DNA from: Lachnospiraceae bacterium
GTDB taxonomy: Bacteria > Bacillota > Clostridia > Lachnospirales > Lachnospiraceae
Length of the DNA stretch: 13,471 nucleotides
Assembly: GCA_009774145.1 (NCBI GenBank)
Contig: VSND01000092.1
Span: 1 to 13,471, forward strand
Reading direction: 5' to 3'
In this document: piece after piece, positions 5,170-12,598 of the stretch
Position numbering within the stretch: position 1 is the first letter of the stretch
How the letters are laid out: every line of letters begins with the position of its first letter
Made by a program: the position numbers and the translations under genes
The notes under the pieces: model-generated
Seen by the model: only the letters and a program-made list of their open reading frames with translations
Databases searched by the model: none
What the model was told of the DNA's origin: nothing

Positions 5170-6093
5170 ATGGAAATCGGCGTGTGGATACTGACGGGTG
5201 CGCTTGTCCTGCTGACAGGGCTCCTGCTTGTGAAGATTCGTCTGCTGCATGCGGCGGCAAAAGAGATGGAAGAGGCGTTTCTGGACCGTCTGAGGACGGA
5301 TACCAACACATTGATCAATACCTCCAGTTATGATCCGTATATGCGCAGGCTGGCAGCAGGCATCAATACCGGTCTGCGCATGCTGCGCCGGGAAAGGCAC
5401 CGTTATCAGCAGGGGGATCTGGAACTGAAGGATGCGGTTACGAATATTTCCCATGACCTGCGTACTCCCCTTACAGCCATCTGCGGTTATCTGGACCTTC
5501 TGAAGAAAGAGCAGATGTCAGGAACCGCGCGTTATTACCTGACGATTATGGAAGAACGTACGGAGGTTCTAAAGCAGCTGACAGAAGAGCTGTTCTGCTA
5601 CTCGGTCACCATGTCTTCCGGTGACATGGGAGAGCCAGAAGAGCTGTCCCTGAACCGGGTTCTGGAAGAAAGTCTGTCTGCTTATTATGCAGTATTGAAA
5701 GGCTGCCGGATCGAACCGAAGGTCTCCATGCCGGACGCGGATGTACGGCGCAGGCTGAACCGGAGCGCCCTGCTCCGGATCCTTGCGAATATCCTGAGCA
5801 ATGCCGTCAAATACAGCGACGGCGATCTGGCGGTTACTCTTCTGGATACTGGCGAACTGATCTTTCAGAACCGGGCGTCCGCTTTGACGGAGGTGGAGGT
5901 TAACCGCCTTTTTGACCGTTATTATACCGTGGAGACGACTCAGAAATCCACAGGCCTTGGACTGGCCATCTCAAGGCTTCTGACAGAGCGGATGGGCGGC
6001 TCCATAAGCTGCGGGCTGGAACAGGGGATCCTGACGATACGCATCCGGTTTTCTGCCTGTCCGGACAGCATGCAGAAGGAACCGTGTTTGTAA
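5170..6093 (+). CDS. Sensor histidine kinase, short single-helix type
   Basis: The membrane-anchored kinase of 307 residues that should phosphorylate the regulator at 2286-2951. A single N-terminal membrane helix (about 4-24) is followed directly by a helical linker and no HAMP or extracellular sensor domain. The phosphoacceptor box is ISHDLRTPLTAICGYL (93-108, His95). The N-box is ANILSNAVKYS (206-216). The G1 region is degenerate (TLLDTGELIFQN), then come the F-box LFDRYYT (247-253) and GLGLAI (262-267). ATG 5170 is chosen because AAAGGAGG ends 9 bases upstream. An in-frame ATG at 5119 would add 17 charged residues in front of the helix. With no sensor domain, it probably senses through the membrane or through the ABC transporter itself, as BceS-type kinases do. 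That is inference from architecture. It lies 75 bases after the permease in the same operon. Confidence 0.92.
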   Translation: MEIGVWILTGALVLLTGLLLVKIRLLHAAAKEMEEAFLDRLRTDTNTLINTSSYDPYMRRLAAGINTGLRMLRRERHRYQQGDLELKDAVTNISHDLRTPLTAICGYLDLLKKEQMSGTARYYLTIMEERTEVLKQLTEELFCYSVTMSSGDMGEPEELSLNRVLEESLSAYYAVLKGCRIEPKVSMPDADVRRRLNRSALLRILANILSNAVKYSDGDLAVTLLDTGELIFQNRASALTEVEVNRLFDRYYTVETTQKSTGLGLAISRLLTERMGGSISCGLEQGILTIRIRFSACPDSMQKEPCL

Positions 6094-6203
6094 AATGCAT
6101 AAGACGCTGAAGTGAAAAAAAGTAATGCAGAGATGAAAAAAATGCATCTGAAAAAGTGAAAGACGAAAAAATTTTCAGAAATTCAATTCTCATACGAAAA
6201 GGA

Positions 6204-6243
6204 TTGCATATTTAAAAAAAACGTAATAAAATATTACCGGTAA
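6204..6243 (+). promoter_or_regulatory. gdhA promoter with palindrome at the start site
   Basis: TTGCAT (6204-6209), a 17-base spacer and TAAAAT (6227-6232) lie about 50 bases upstream of gdhA in an A-rich gap of 190 bases. TTACCGGTAA, a perfect 10-base palindrome (6234-6243), covers the predicted start of transcription and could be a repressor site or chance. Confidence 0.6.
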
Positions 6244-6282
6244 AAGCAAACGTGAATCTGATAATTGAGGAGAATAATGAAG

Positions 6283-7617
6283 ATGAGTTATGTTGATGAG
6301 GTGCTCGCAAGAGTCAAAGAGAAGAACGCATCGGAACCGGAGTTTTTGCAGGCGGTAGAAGAGGTGCTGGATTCCTTAAGGCCGGTGATTGAGGCAAACG
6401 AGGAGAAATACCGCAGAGAAGCGCTTCTGGAGCGTCTGACCGAGCCGGACCGTCAGATCAAATTTCGCGTTCCGTGGGTAGATGATAAAGGACAGGTGCA
6501 GGTGAATACAGGATACCGTGTACAGTTCAACAATGCCATTGGACCGTACAAGGGAGGCTTAAGGCTTCATCCGTCCGTGAATATCGGTATTATCAAGTTT
6601 CTGGGATTTGAGCAGATTTTCAAGAATTCCCTGACCGGCCTTCCCATCGGCGGCGGCAAAGGCGGTTCTGATTTCGATCCCAAAGGGAAATCGGACAGAG
6701 AGGTTATGGCATTCTGCCAGAGTTTCATCAGTGAGCTGTACAAATACATCGGTGCAGACGTGGACGTGCCGGCAGGAGATATCGGAACGGGCGCAAGGGA
6801 GATCGGTTACATGTATGGACAGTACAAGCGGCTGACAGGCCTGTATGAGGGCGTTCTGACCGGCAAGGGCTTAAGCTTCGGCGGTTCCCTGGCGCGTACG
6901 GAAGCGACCGGATACGGACTTCTCTACATCACCCGTGAGCTGATGAAGTGCCACGGCATGGATATGAAGGATAAGATCTGCTGTGTATCCGGTTCCGGAA
7001 ATGTGGCGATCTACGCAGCGGAGAAGGCTCAGCAGATGGGCGCAAAGGTAGTGACGGTATCTGATTCCACCGGATGGGTCTATGATCCGGAAGGCATCGA
7101 TGTGGCGCTTCTGAAGGAGATTAAAGAAGTGAAGCGCGCCCGCCTGACGGAATATGCAGCGGCAAGACCGGGCGCAGAGTATCATGAGGGACGCGGCGTA
7201 TGGCAGGTGAAATGCGATATTGCCCTTCCGTGCGCAACCCAGAACGAACTCCATCTGGAGGACGCAAAGCAGCTGGTTGCCAATGGCTGCAAGGCCGTAT
7301 GCGAGGGTGCGAATATGCCGACAACTCTGGACGCAACCAAATATCTGCAGGATAACGGCGTGCTCTTTATCTGCGGCAAGGCTTCCAATGCAGGCGGCGT
7401 GGCAACTTCCGCACTGGAGATGACCCAGAACAGCGAGCGCCTGAGCTGGACCTTCGAAGAGGTAGACGCAAAGCTGGAGCAGATCATGGTAAATATCTAT
7501 CACAACATCGACGACGCTGCAAAGCGTTATGGCATGGAGGGCAATTACGTGGCCGGCGCGAATATCGCAGGCTTCGAGAAGGTTGCCAATGCAATGCTCG
7601 CCCAGGGCGTGTGCTGA
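6283..7617 (+). CDS. gdhA: NADP-specific glutamate dehydrogenase
   Basis: A cytoplasmic enzyme of 444 residues (family usual 445-450), normally a hexamer. It reductively aminates 2-oxoglutarate with ammonia to glutamate, a main entry of ammonia in clostridia. The substrate domain has QFNNAIGPYKGGLR (81-94, K90), the catalytic lysine K126 in PIGGGKGGSDFDPKG, and D166 in DVPAGDIGTG. The nucleotide domain has GSGNVA (237-242), and VSDSTG (259-264) at the end of the second strand, where NADP enzymes of the E. coli type carry the Ser-Asp-Ser pattern. Further conserved parts are PCATQNEL, EGANMPTT and the C-terminal GANIAGFEKVANAMLAQG. I chose ATG 6283 because GAGGAG (6267-6272) lies 10 bases upstream. 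ATG 6277 is in frame but only 4 bases from the site, and a TTG at 6265 overlaps it. It is monocistronic, with its own promoter and terminator. Confidence 0.96.
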   Translation: MSYVDEVLARVKEKNASEPEFLQAVEEVLDSLRPVIEANEEKYRREALLERLTEPDRQIKFRVPWVDDKGQVQVNTGYRVQFNNAIGPYKGGLRLHPSVNIGIIKFLGFEQIFKNSLTGLPIGGGKGGSDFDPKGKSDREVMAFCQSFISELYKYIGADVDVPAGDIGTGAREIGYMYGQYKRLTGLYEGVLTGKGLSFGGSLARTEATGYGLLYITRELMKCHGMDMKDKICCVSGSGNVAIYAAEKAQQMGAKVVTVSDSTGWVYDPEGIDVALLKEIKEVKRARLTEYAAARPGAEYHEGRGVWQVKCDIALPCATQNELHLEDAKQLVANGCKAVCEGANMPTTLDATKYLQDNGVLFICGKASNAGGVATSALEMTQNSERLSWTFEEVDAKLEQIMVNIYHNIDDAAKRYGMEGNYVAGANIAGFEKVANAMLAQGVC

Positions 7618-7627
7618 TATGGAGAAA

Positions 7628-7663
7628 AGACCCCGGAAACGCTGAATTTCCGGGGTTTTCTTG
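7628..7663 (+). terminator. gdhA intrinsic terminator
   Basis: ACCCCGGAAA (7630-7639) pairs with TTTCCGGGGT (7647-7656) around a 7-base loop, followed by TTTCTTGTTT. It starts 12 bases after the gdhA stop codon. Confidence 0.9.
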
Positions 7664-7828
7664 TTTGATAATTGATCCAATATCGGGCATATATTTTTCA
7701 TACTCATAGGGATGTCGTTTTTTAATATGTTCTATATTAGATTCTCCGATAAAAACAGGAGTTCCGGGAGATATAGGGAGGTGCAGCATATTGACAACTC
7801 TTTCCGAAATATAAGCGACAGGTTTCAT
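7657..7828 (-). pseudogene. Truncated gene fragment, PBECR/polyvalent-nuclease-like N-terminus
   Basis: From ATG 7828 (AAAGGA 10 bases upstream) the minus strand encodes MKPVAYISERVVNMLHLPIS, PGTPVFIGESNIEHIKKRHP and YEYEKYMPDIGSIIKQ. The GESNIEHIKKRHP core recalls short clostridial and phage proteins of the barnase/EndoU/colicin/RelE-like nuclease superfamily (PBECR-type). That assignment is from memory of the motif and only moderately sure. After I-I-K-Q the frame runs into the gdhA terminator and then antisense through gdhA, so the natural C-terminal half, where the catalytic residues would be, is gone. The start region looks like a real gene. The remainder up to 7484 in the same frame is not protein of this family. 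Confidence 0.55.
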
Positions 7829-8005
7829 AAAGATAAATTCCTTTGGCGGTTCTTATAGTAACTTTACTGTAACAATAATTTGGAACATATATAATTTTGC
7901 AGTTCTTTTACAGTCTTTTCTGCCTGGGGATACAGTGTACTGGAGAATATGTATAAGCAAATATACAGAGAAGGGTTTAAGTTTAAGAGCTGAAAGAAAT
8001 ACTCC

Positions 8006-8038
8006 AAAAGAAAGCAGCAGGTGAAGATTCACCTGCTG
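8006..8038 (-). terminator. Terminator of the PTS operon
   Basis: CAGCAGGTGA (8015-8024) and TCACCTGCTG (8029-8038) form a perfect 10-base stem with a 4-base loop. On the minus strand it is followed by CTTTCTTTT. It lies about 30 bases beyond the IIA stop codon and closes the operon. Confidence 0.88.
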
Positions 8039-8068
8039 TCAGTCTGATTTATCTGTAAGATATTAAGA

Positions 8069-8380
8069 TTAAGCGAGTTTCTTATATAATGCGATGAACT
8101 CCTCTGCGATGGTACGGAATCCTTCTGCGCTCATCAGCTGATCCTCTGCATGGATCAGAAGAAGTCCGGCGCCTCCGAGCTCTCCGCTTGCTTCTTTGGT
8201 AAGCAGGTCTGCATGGCCGTGATGTCCCTGAGCAAATGCCTCCTCACCCTGTTTGATCATGGCGTCTGCCTCGTCAAACTTTCCTTCTTTTGCAAGCTGA
8301 ATCGCATTGATGTAGCAGGAACGAGCCGTTCCTACATATGTAATGATCTGAAAACACGCCAATTCCATTTCTTCACTCAT
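8069..8380 (-). CDS. celC: PTS lactose/cellobiose-family IIA component
   Basis: A cytoplasmic phosphocarrier of 103 residues (usual 100-115) that takes phosphate from HPr and passes it to IIB. It is the all-helical lactose/cellobiose type, normally a trimer. By alignment to Lactococcus LacF, the active histidine is H77 in LLIHAEDQLM, and D80 lies where this family binds its structural metal. The conserved QGHHGHADLLTKEASGE (51-67) precedes it. The start at 8380 has AAAGGAG 9 bases upstream. It is the last gene of the operon, 46 bases after IIC. The family serves lactose, cellobiose, chitobiose and other beta-glucosides, and the neighbouring 6-phospho-beta-glucosidase argues for a beta-glucoside. 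Confidence 0.94.
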   Translation of the reverse strand: MSEEMELACFQIITYVGTARSCYINAIQLAKEGKFDEADAMIKQGEEAFAQGHHGHADLLTKEASGELGGAGLLLIHAEDQLMSAEGFRTIAEEFIALYKKLA

Positions 8381-8426
8381 GATTTCAATCTCCTTTTATA
8401 TGATGTCGTTTCCGGATGGATGCTTT

Positions 8427-9740
8427 TTACCAGTCATCATCATCGTCTTCATCGCCTGCTTCTGATTCCTTCTTCACATTGTCAAGGTCAAGCTTGCGGA
8501 CGAACGGGAAGTATACCACAGTGGATACAACGATGGTAACAACCTGCAGCAGTGCGGTTCTCCAGCCGCCAATCAGAAAACCGGATATGATCGGCGGACA
8601 GGTCCATGGTACTTCTATGGCGCCATACATCGGGCAGAGACCCAGGAAAATGGCAAAATATTCCATGATACCGACGATAATCGGAGTTCCGATAAACGGC
8701 ACTGCCATGATCGGGTTCATAACGATCGGCATACCGAACAGGATCGGCTCATTGATATTGAAACATGCAGGACCGGCTTCCAGACGTCCCAGAGCCTTGA
8801 ACTGCTGGGATTTTGCAAGAGTCAGCATGTAGATAACGATACCGATCGTAATACCGGAGCCGGTTACCGTTATAAACTGATCGATGAACTGCATGGTCAC
8901 GATGTGGCCGCCGTTCGCACGTGTCAGTTCCAGTCCGCTGTCAAGGATTGCCTGGTTGGCAAGACCGTTTGCACGGAAAATACCGCCCAGAACACCGCTC
9001 ATGATGGTAGCGCCGTGGATACCGAAGAACCACAGGAACGGAACCATGAAGCAGTATACGATTACGCCGCCCAGAGAGTCGGTCAGACCCTGCAGAGGTG
9101 TCTGGATGATTACATAAATTGCTTCCATGACTGTCTGGCCAAATCCAAGACTGAATATGCCTTCAATAATAGTAGCTACCAGAACGATGGCGCCGCCCGG
9201 AAGCAGAGCAGAGAATGCGTTGGCAACACCTTCCGGCACACCTGCGGGCATCTTGATCCGGATATCCTTCTTCAGGAACCAGGAATATCCAACGCCCACC
9301 AGAAGGCCGACGATAATAGCGCCAACCATACCCTGACCGCCGGTCCAGGTCTGATTGATGATGCCGCCGACAACATCGCCGCTCTCCGATACGATAGAAG
9401 ACGGCTGAATCAGGAAGAATACTGCCAGAGCAACGATACCGCAGCCCAGCGGTTCCTGTCCTTCGGATTTCGCATAATTATAAGCGATACCGATAACAGC
9501 GATCATTGCGTTGATGTTGAAGGTTGCGGCATATGCCTTGTTCAGGATATCGATGATTCCTGCAGCTGCCAGGGCATCTGTGACGGCTGCCACAGGGAAA
9601 TTGGCGATGATCAGGAAGATCGAACCAATGATAATCAGCGGCATGGAGTAAACCATACCTTCCTTTAATGCCTGCACTGCCTTGGTGTTAACGAATTTCA
9701 TAATCGGAGGCAGTATCTTATCATTAATAAATTGTCCCAT
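8427..9740 (-). CDS. celB: PTS lactose/cellobiose-family IIC permease
   Basis: The membrane channel of the PTS, 437 residues, moving a beta-glucoside disaccharide inward while IIB phosphorylates it. There are about ten hydrophobic segments, for instance 26-48, 76-90, 98-113, 137-155, 176-197 and 226-242. Conserved substrate-site motifs are FFGIHGATI (238-246, H242), CFNINEPILFGMPIVMNP (326-343, E331) and VPWTCPPIISGF (377-388). The C-terminus is an unusual acidic tail (EAGDEDDDDDW, 427-437). The start at 9740 has GAGGGAG 9 bases upstream. It lies 33 bases after IIB and 46 before IIA. The sugar cannot be read from sequence. Cellobiose, chitobiose-like or aryl-glucoside substrates are all possible. 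Confidence 0.94.
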   Translation of the reverse strand: MGQFINDKILPPIMKFVNTKAVQALKEGMVYSMPLIIIGSIFLIIANFPVAAVTDALAAAGIIDILNKAYAATFNINAMIAVIGIAYNYAKSEGQEPLGCGIVALAVFFLIQPSSIVSESGDVVGGIINQTWTGGQGMVGAIIVGLLVGVGYSWFLKKDIRIKMPAGVPEGVANAFSALLPGGAIVLVATIIEGIFSLGFGQTVMEAIYVIIQTPLQGLTDSLGGVIVYCFMVPFLWFFGIHGATIMSGVLGGIFRANGLANQAILDSGLELTRANGGHIVTMQFIDQFITVTGSGITIGIVIYMLTLAKSQQFKALGRLEAGPACFNINEPILFGMPIVMNPIMAVPFIGTPIIVGIMEYFAIFLGLCPMYGAIEVPWTCPPIISGFLIGGWRTALLQVVTIVVSTVVYFPFVRKLDLDNVKKESEAGDEDDDDDW

Positions 9741-9773
9741 ATTTTGAGTCTCCCTCTAAGAAATCAGTCCGTA

Positions 9774-10082
9774 TTATTTGTTTTTTGCAAGTTTATATGC
9801 GAATTTAAGCACGTTCATTCCATTACAGGTACCGTAATCCGCCATCGGAATGACATCAACCGGAACACCCTTGGGTTCACATATCTTTTTAGCGTTTGCA
9901 AGCTGAAAACCTACCTGCGGTCCAAGAAGGGCAACGTCAACGCCGTCGATCATACGTTCCAGCTCAGAGATGGGATAGGCTGCAATCTCTGCATCTTTTC
10001 CTTTCTCCTTTGCAGCTTCCTGCATCTTGTTCACCAACACACTTGTTGACATCCCTGCTGCGCAAAATAAACGAATTACCAT
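9774..10082 (-). CDS. celA: PTS lactose/cellobiose-family IIB component
   Basis: A cytoplasmic phosphotransfer protein of 102 residues (family usual 100-106). The phosphocysteine is C7 in the P-loop LFCAAGMSTSVLV, directly after the first strand. The rest follows the family: ISELERMIDGVDVALLGPQV, then a C-terminal helix ending KFAYKLAKNK. It takes phosphate from IIA and gives it to the sugar in the IIC channel. The start at 10082 has an excellent site (AAAGGAGG, 9 bases upstream). It lies 30 bases after the glucosidase gene and 33 before IIC, so all four genes form one operon. Confidence 0.94.
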   Translation of the reverse strand: MVIRLFCAAGMSTSVLVNKMQEAAKEKGKDAEIAAYPISELERMIDGVDVALLGPQVGFQLANAKKICEPKGVPVDVIPMADYGTCNGMNVLKFAYKLAKNK

Positions 10083-10112
10083 TTTTTAAGTCCTCCTTTA
10101 AATTGTATGATT

Positions 10113-11540
10113 TTAAAGCATTTCGCCATTGCTTTCAATTACTTTTTTATACCAGTCAAAGGAATCTTTTTTCCTTCTTTCAAGGGTTCCTCTGCCCTGG
10201 TTGTCTTTATCCACGTAGATAAAGCCATAACGTTTTTCCATCTCGCCCGTTCCGGCGCTGACCAGGTCGATGCAGCCCCATGGAGTGTAGCCCATGACCG
10301 GGACACCGTCTTCGACAATCGCTTTTTTCATCTCCTGAATGTGCATCCGGAGATAGTCGATGCGATAGGAATCGTGAATGCCGTCTTCTTCTGCTTTATC
10401 ATATGCACCGAATCCGTTTTCTACGATAAAAAGCGGTACATGGTATCTCTGATACAGAAGATTCAGGGAATACCGGAGGCCTTTCGGATCGATCTGCCAG
10501 CCCCAGTCGCTTGCCTTCACATAAGGATTCTTCGCCGCGTACAGTCCGAGGAGCGTCTCCCGGCTGTTTTCCACTTTCGTACTGCTGATGGTATCGCTCA
10601 TGTAATAGCTGAATCCAATGTAATCCACGCAGCCTTCTTTCAGGCAGGAAAGGTCTTCCTCTGTCATGTCCAGAGTCATATTGTGCTGTCTGCGGAACGC
10701 CTCCATATACGCCGGATACTCTCCGAATACATGCAGGTCGCCGTAATAATACAGCCGGTGTTCCATGGCAGTCAGAGCAGCCAGCTGATCCTCCGGAGAA
10801 CAGGTCCTCGGATAGAACGGTACCATGGCAAGCATGCAGCCGATCTGGAAATCCGGATTGATCTCATGCCCCAGCTTCACGACTCTGGCGCTTGCGACCA
10901 TCTCGTAATGGACTGCCTGCTGAAGCACTGCCTGGACATCCTCGTCCTCTTTGTAACGGATTCCGGAATTGGTCCATGCAGCCCATCCGTGTTCCACATT
11001 TCCCTGATTGTTGATCTCATTAAAGGTCATCCAGTATTTTACCTTGTCCCTGTAGCGCCTCATCACTGTTTCGGAAAACCGGACAAAGAAATCGATCAGC
11101 TTCCGGCTGCGCCATCCGCCGTATTCCGTTACCAGATGGTAGGGCATCTCAAAATGGCTTAAGGTGATCACCGGTTCAATGTTGTATTTTCGCATCTCAT
11201 CGAACAGGTCATCGTAGAACTGAAGACCCTCTTCATTGGGTTTGGTCTCATCCCCGTTGGGAAAGATCCTGGTCCATGCGATGGAGGTGCGGAAACATTT
11301 AAAGCCCATCTCTGCGAACAGCCGGATATCTTCTCTGTATCTGGTGTAGAAATCGATCGCCTCATGATTTGGATAATTATGTCCCGGAAGGATGCCATCG
11401 GTAATCTGACGATCTACTCCGTTGGCTCCTGCTGTCATAACATCTGCGATGGAGATTCCTTTTCCACCCTGATCATATCCGCCTTCAAGCTGATGGGCTG
11501 CAACTGCACCGCCCCATAAAAAATCTTCTGAAAGTTTCAT
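10113..11540 (-). CDS. Glycoside hydrolase family 1, 6-phospho-beta-glucosidase
   Basis: A cytoplasmic enzyme of about 475 residues that splits the phosphorylated disaccharide delivered by the PTS into glucose 6-phosphate and glucose or an aglycone. It opens with the family signature FLWGGAVAAHQLEGG (7-21). The acid/base is E175 in TFNEIN and the nucleophile is E374 in FIVENGFG. The phosphate pocket that separates 6-phospho enzymes from plain glucosidases is SAGTGEMEKRYGF (428-440, with S428, K436 and Y438). Three in-frame starts exist: TTG 11549, ATG 11546 and ATG 11540. The site AAAAGGGA lies only 4 bases before 11546 but 10 before 11540, so 11540 is preferred. It is the first gene of the operon. 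Names used for relatives include bglA, bglB, bglH and ascB. I cannot choose among them. Confidence 0.94.
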   Translation of the reverse strand: MKLSEDFLWGGAVAAHQLEGGYDQGGKGISIADVMTAGANGVDRQITDGILPGHNYPNHEAIDFYTRYREDIRLFAEMGFKCFRTSIAWTRIFPNGDETKPNEEGLQFYDDLFDEMRKYNIEPVITLSHFEMPYHLVTEYGGWRSRKLIDFFVRFSETVMRRYRDKVKYWMTFNEINNQGNVEHGWAAWTNSGIRYKEDEDVQAVLQQAVHYEMVASARVVKLGHEINPDFQIGCMLAMVPFYPRTCSPEDQLAALTAMEHRLYYYGDLHVFGEYPAYMEAFRRQHNMTLDMTEEDLSCLKEGCVDYIGFSYYMSDTISSTKVENSRETLLGLYAAKNPYVKASDWGWQIDPKGLRYSLNLLYQRYHVPLFIVENGFGAYDKAEEDGIHDSYRIDYLRMHIQEMKKAIVEDGVPVMGYTPWGCIDLVSAGTGEMEKRYGFIYVDKDNQGRGTLERRKKDSFDWYKKVIESNGEML

Positions 11541-11571
11541 TGACATCAAATCCCTTTTGGAAATTTTGTAT

Positions 11572-11587
11572 ACGTAAGCGCTTGCGT
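11572..11587. promoter_or_regulatory. cre-like operator in front of the glucosidase-PTS operon
   Basis: ACGTAAGCGCTTGCGT is a near-perfect palindrome centred on AAGCGCTT, the form of sites bound by CcpA and other LacI-family repressors. It covers the predicted start of transcription of the operon, a position where such proteins repress. Catabolite repression of beta-glucoside use is the natural reading. It could equally be the site of a local regulator. Confidence 0.65.
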
Positions 11588-11594
11588 TTATAGA

Positions 11595-11600
11595 ATGATA
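11595..11600 (-). promoter_or_regulatory. -10 box of the glucosidase-PTS operon promoter
   Basis: On the minus strand GGTATCAT places a TATCAT box about 55 bases upstream of the start codon. The matching -35 (TTAAAT, 17 bases upstream) is poor, which fits a promoter needing an activator such as an RpiR protein. Weak on its own. Confidence 0.45.
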
Positions 11601-11699
11601 CCATATTTTTTAGGAAAATTTAAGATTTTCGGGCAATTTTGATAAATGTTTGCACGTTTGAAATTTGTTACATAAAAAAACAAACAAAGAAAAAGCAGA

Positions 11700-11720
11700 A
11701 ACGCCTATTCTTTCGGCATT
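11700..11720 (-). terminator. Weak hairpin at the end of the minus-strand RpiR gene
   Basis: AATGCC and GGCGTT (minus strand) pair with one G-T around a 9-base loop, overlapping the stop codon at 11705-11707, and are followed by a T-rich tract. The stem is short, so read-through from the regulator into the glucosidase operon is possible. Confidence 0.4.
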
Positions 11721-12490
11721 TTTTTGCTTTCCAGACGGGCGTTTTCTTTTTCGGAGCGGATCCGGTATGTCAAAGATTCCAGAATGTAGATGGCCGGAAT
11801 CTGTGTGGTCAGGTTTACTCCGCCCAGCTTGGGAAACGCATAGACGAGAGGCATATAATAAGGAAAGTTAAGGTCTGACATGCGGGCGATGGTCGACTGG
11901 CTGGTGTTGGTCAGACTGATGATGGTTACCTGTTTCTTCTTATAGCCGTCCAGAAGCCGGATCATCTCCGGGGTTTCACCGGAGACCGACAGGGCAACCA
12001 GAAGGGTGTTGGACATGTCCCGCGCAGGAGAAGGATAAAAAGGATCCATAACAGAAAAGGCAGTGAGTCCGACACTGGAAAAAAAGCGCGCGCCATACTG
12101 GCCGAGGATACCGCTGGTCCCGATCCCGAGAAAGAGGATCTGCTGTGCCTGAAGGCACAGTCCGGCGGCTTCGCCCAGCTTCCGGCTGAAATCCGGGTTG
12201 CTGGACATCTGCTGGAGATAATGGATTGCAGGGATTGCGGAGTGCATATATACATTTGCCTGCGGCTGCTGCTCCAGTGACTGGCGGAGCCAGTATTTGA
12301 ATTCGGTATATCCGGTGCATCCGGTCTTGTTGCAGAAACGCATGACGGAGGAAGTGGACACGCCGGCGGCAGCGGCCAGTTCCCGTATATTCATCTCGGC
12401 TATTTCGTCAAGATGCGAGAAAACATAGTTATAGACAATAAGTTCGCTTTCATTCAAGCGGCTGATTTGTTCGTGCTGGAACAGATTCAT
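11705..12490 (-). CDS. RpiR/MurR-family transcriptional regulator (HTH plus SIS), upstream of the PTS operon
   Basis: A 261-residue sugar-phosphate-responsive regulator. The N-terminal helix-turn-helix domain (1-75) contains IRELAAAAGVSTSSVMRFCN (35-54). The C-terminal SIS domain (about 110-245) binds phosphosugars and shows GIGTSGILGQYGARFFSSVG (122-141) and LSVSGETPEM (167-176), the phosphate-binding Ser/Thr loop. The start at 12490 has GAGGAGG 7 bases upstream. It lies about 160 bases before the glucosidase gene on the same strand, so it is the prime candidate for controlling that operon with 6-phospho-beta-glucoside or glucose 6-phosphate as signal. Whether it activates or represses is not visible. 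It is homologous to the divergent gene at 12599-13351. Confidence 0.9.
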   Translation of the reverse strand: MNLFQHEQISRLNESELIVYNYVFSHLDEIAEMNIRELAAAAGVSTSSVMRFCNKTGCTGYTEFKYWLRQSLEQQPQANVYMHSAIPAIHYLQQMSSNPDFSRKLGEAAGLCLQAQQILFLGIGTSGILGQYGARFFSSVGLTAFSVMDPFYPSPARDMSNTLLVALSVSGETPEMIRLLDGYKKKQVTIISLTNTSQSTIARMSDLNFPYYMPLVYAFPKLGGVNLTTQIPAIYILESLTYRIRSEKENARLESKKMPKE

Positions 12491-12537
12491 TTCTTAACCT
12501 CCTCTGGTGAGTTTGACATGGATGTTTGCGGTTATTC

Positions 12538-12579
12538 TTTACAAAACAGGTGGAAACTTATATAATAAATTTTATTATA
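12538..12579 (+). promoter_or_regulatory. Promoter and AT palindrome of the plus-strand RpiR gene
   Basis: TTTACA (12538-12543), a 17-base spacer and perfect TATAAT (12561-12566) lie in the 108-base divergent gap. TATAATAAA-T-TTTATTATA is a perfect 19-base palindrome (12561-12579) that includes the -10 box and the likely start site, which suits autorepression by an RpiR dimer. Confidence 0.65.
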
Positions 12580-12598
12580 CTGCTGAGGTGGAGCCTGT

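Noticed and set aside
4753..5454. 233-codon minus-strand frame across the permease/kinase junction
   Set aside because: It crosses two well-supported plus-strand genes and their ribosome binding site, with no family resemblance.
6871..7707. 278-codon minus-strand frame opposite gdhA
   Set aside because: Antisense to gdhA and runs through its terminator hairpin.
8904..9668. 254-codon frame opposite PTS IIC
   Set aside because: Antisense to a complete permease. Composition (His/Asp/Asn-rich) is typical of reverse-strand reading.
10107..11162. 351-codon frame on the plus strand opposite the glucosidase gene
   Set aside because: It lies fully antisense to a gene with complete GH1 motifs, has no ribosome binding site and resembles no family. 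It is a codon-bias shadow.
12493..12499. Another CTTAACC match upstream of the RpiR gene
   Set aside because: It is the complement of that gene's ribosome binding region, single, and not phased with other boxes.
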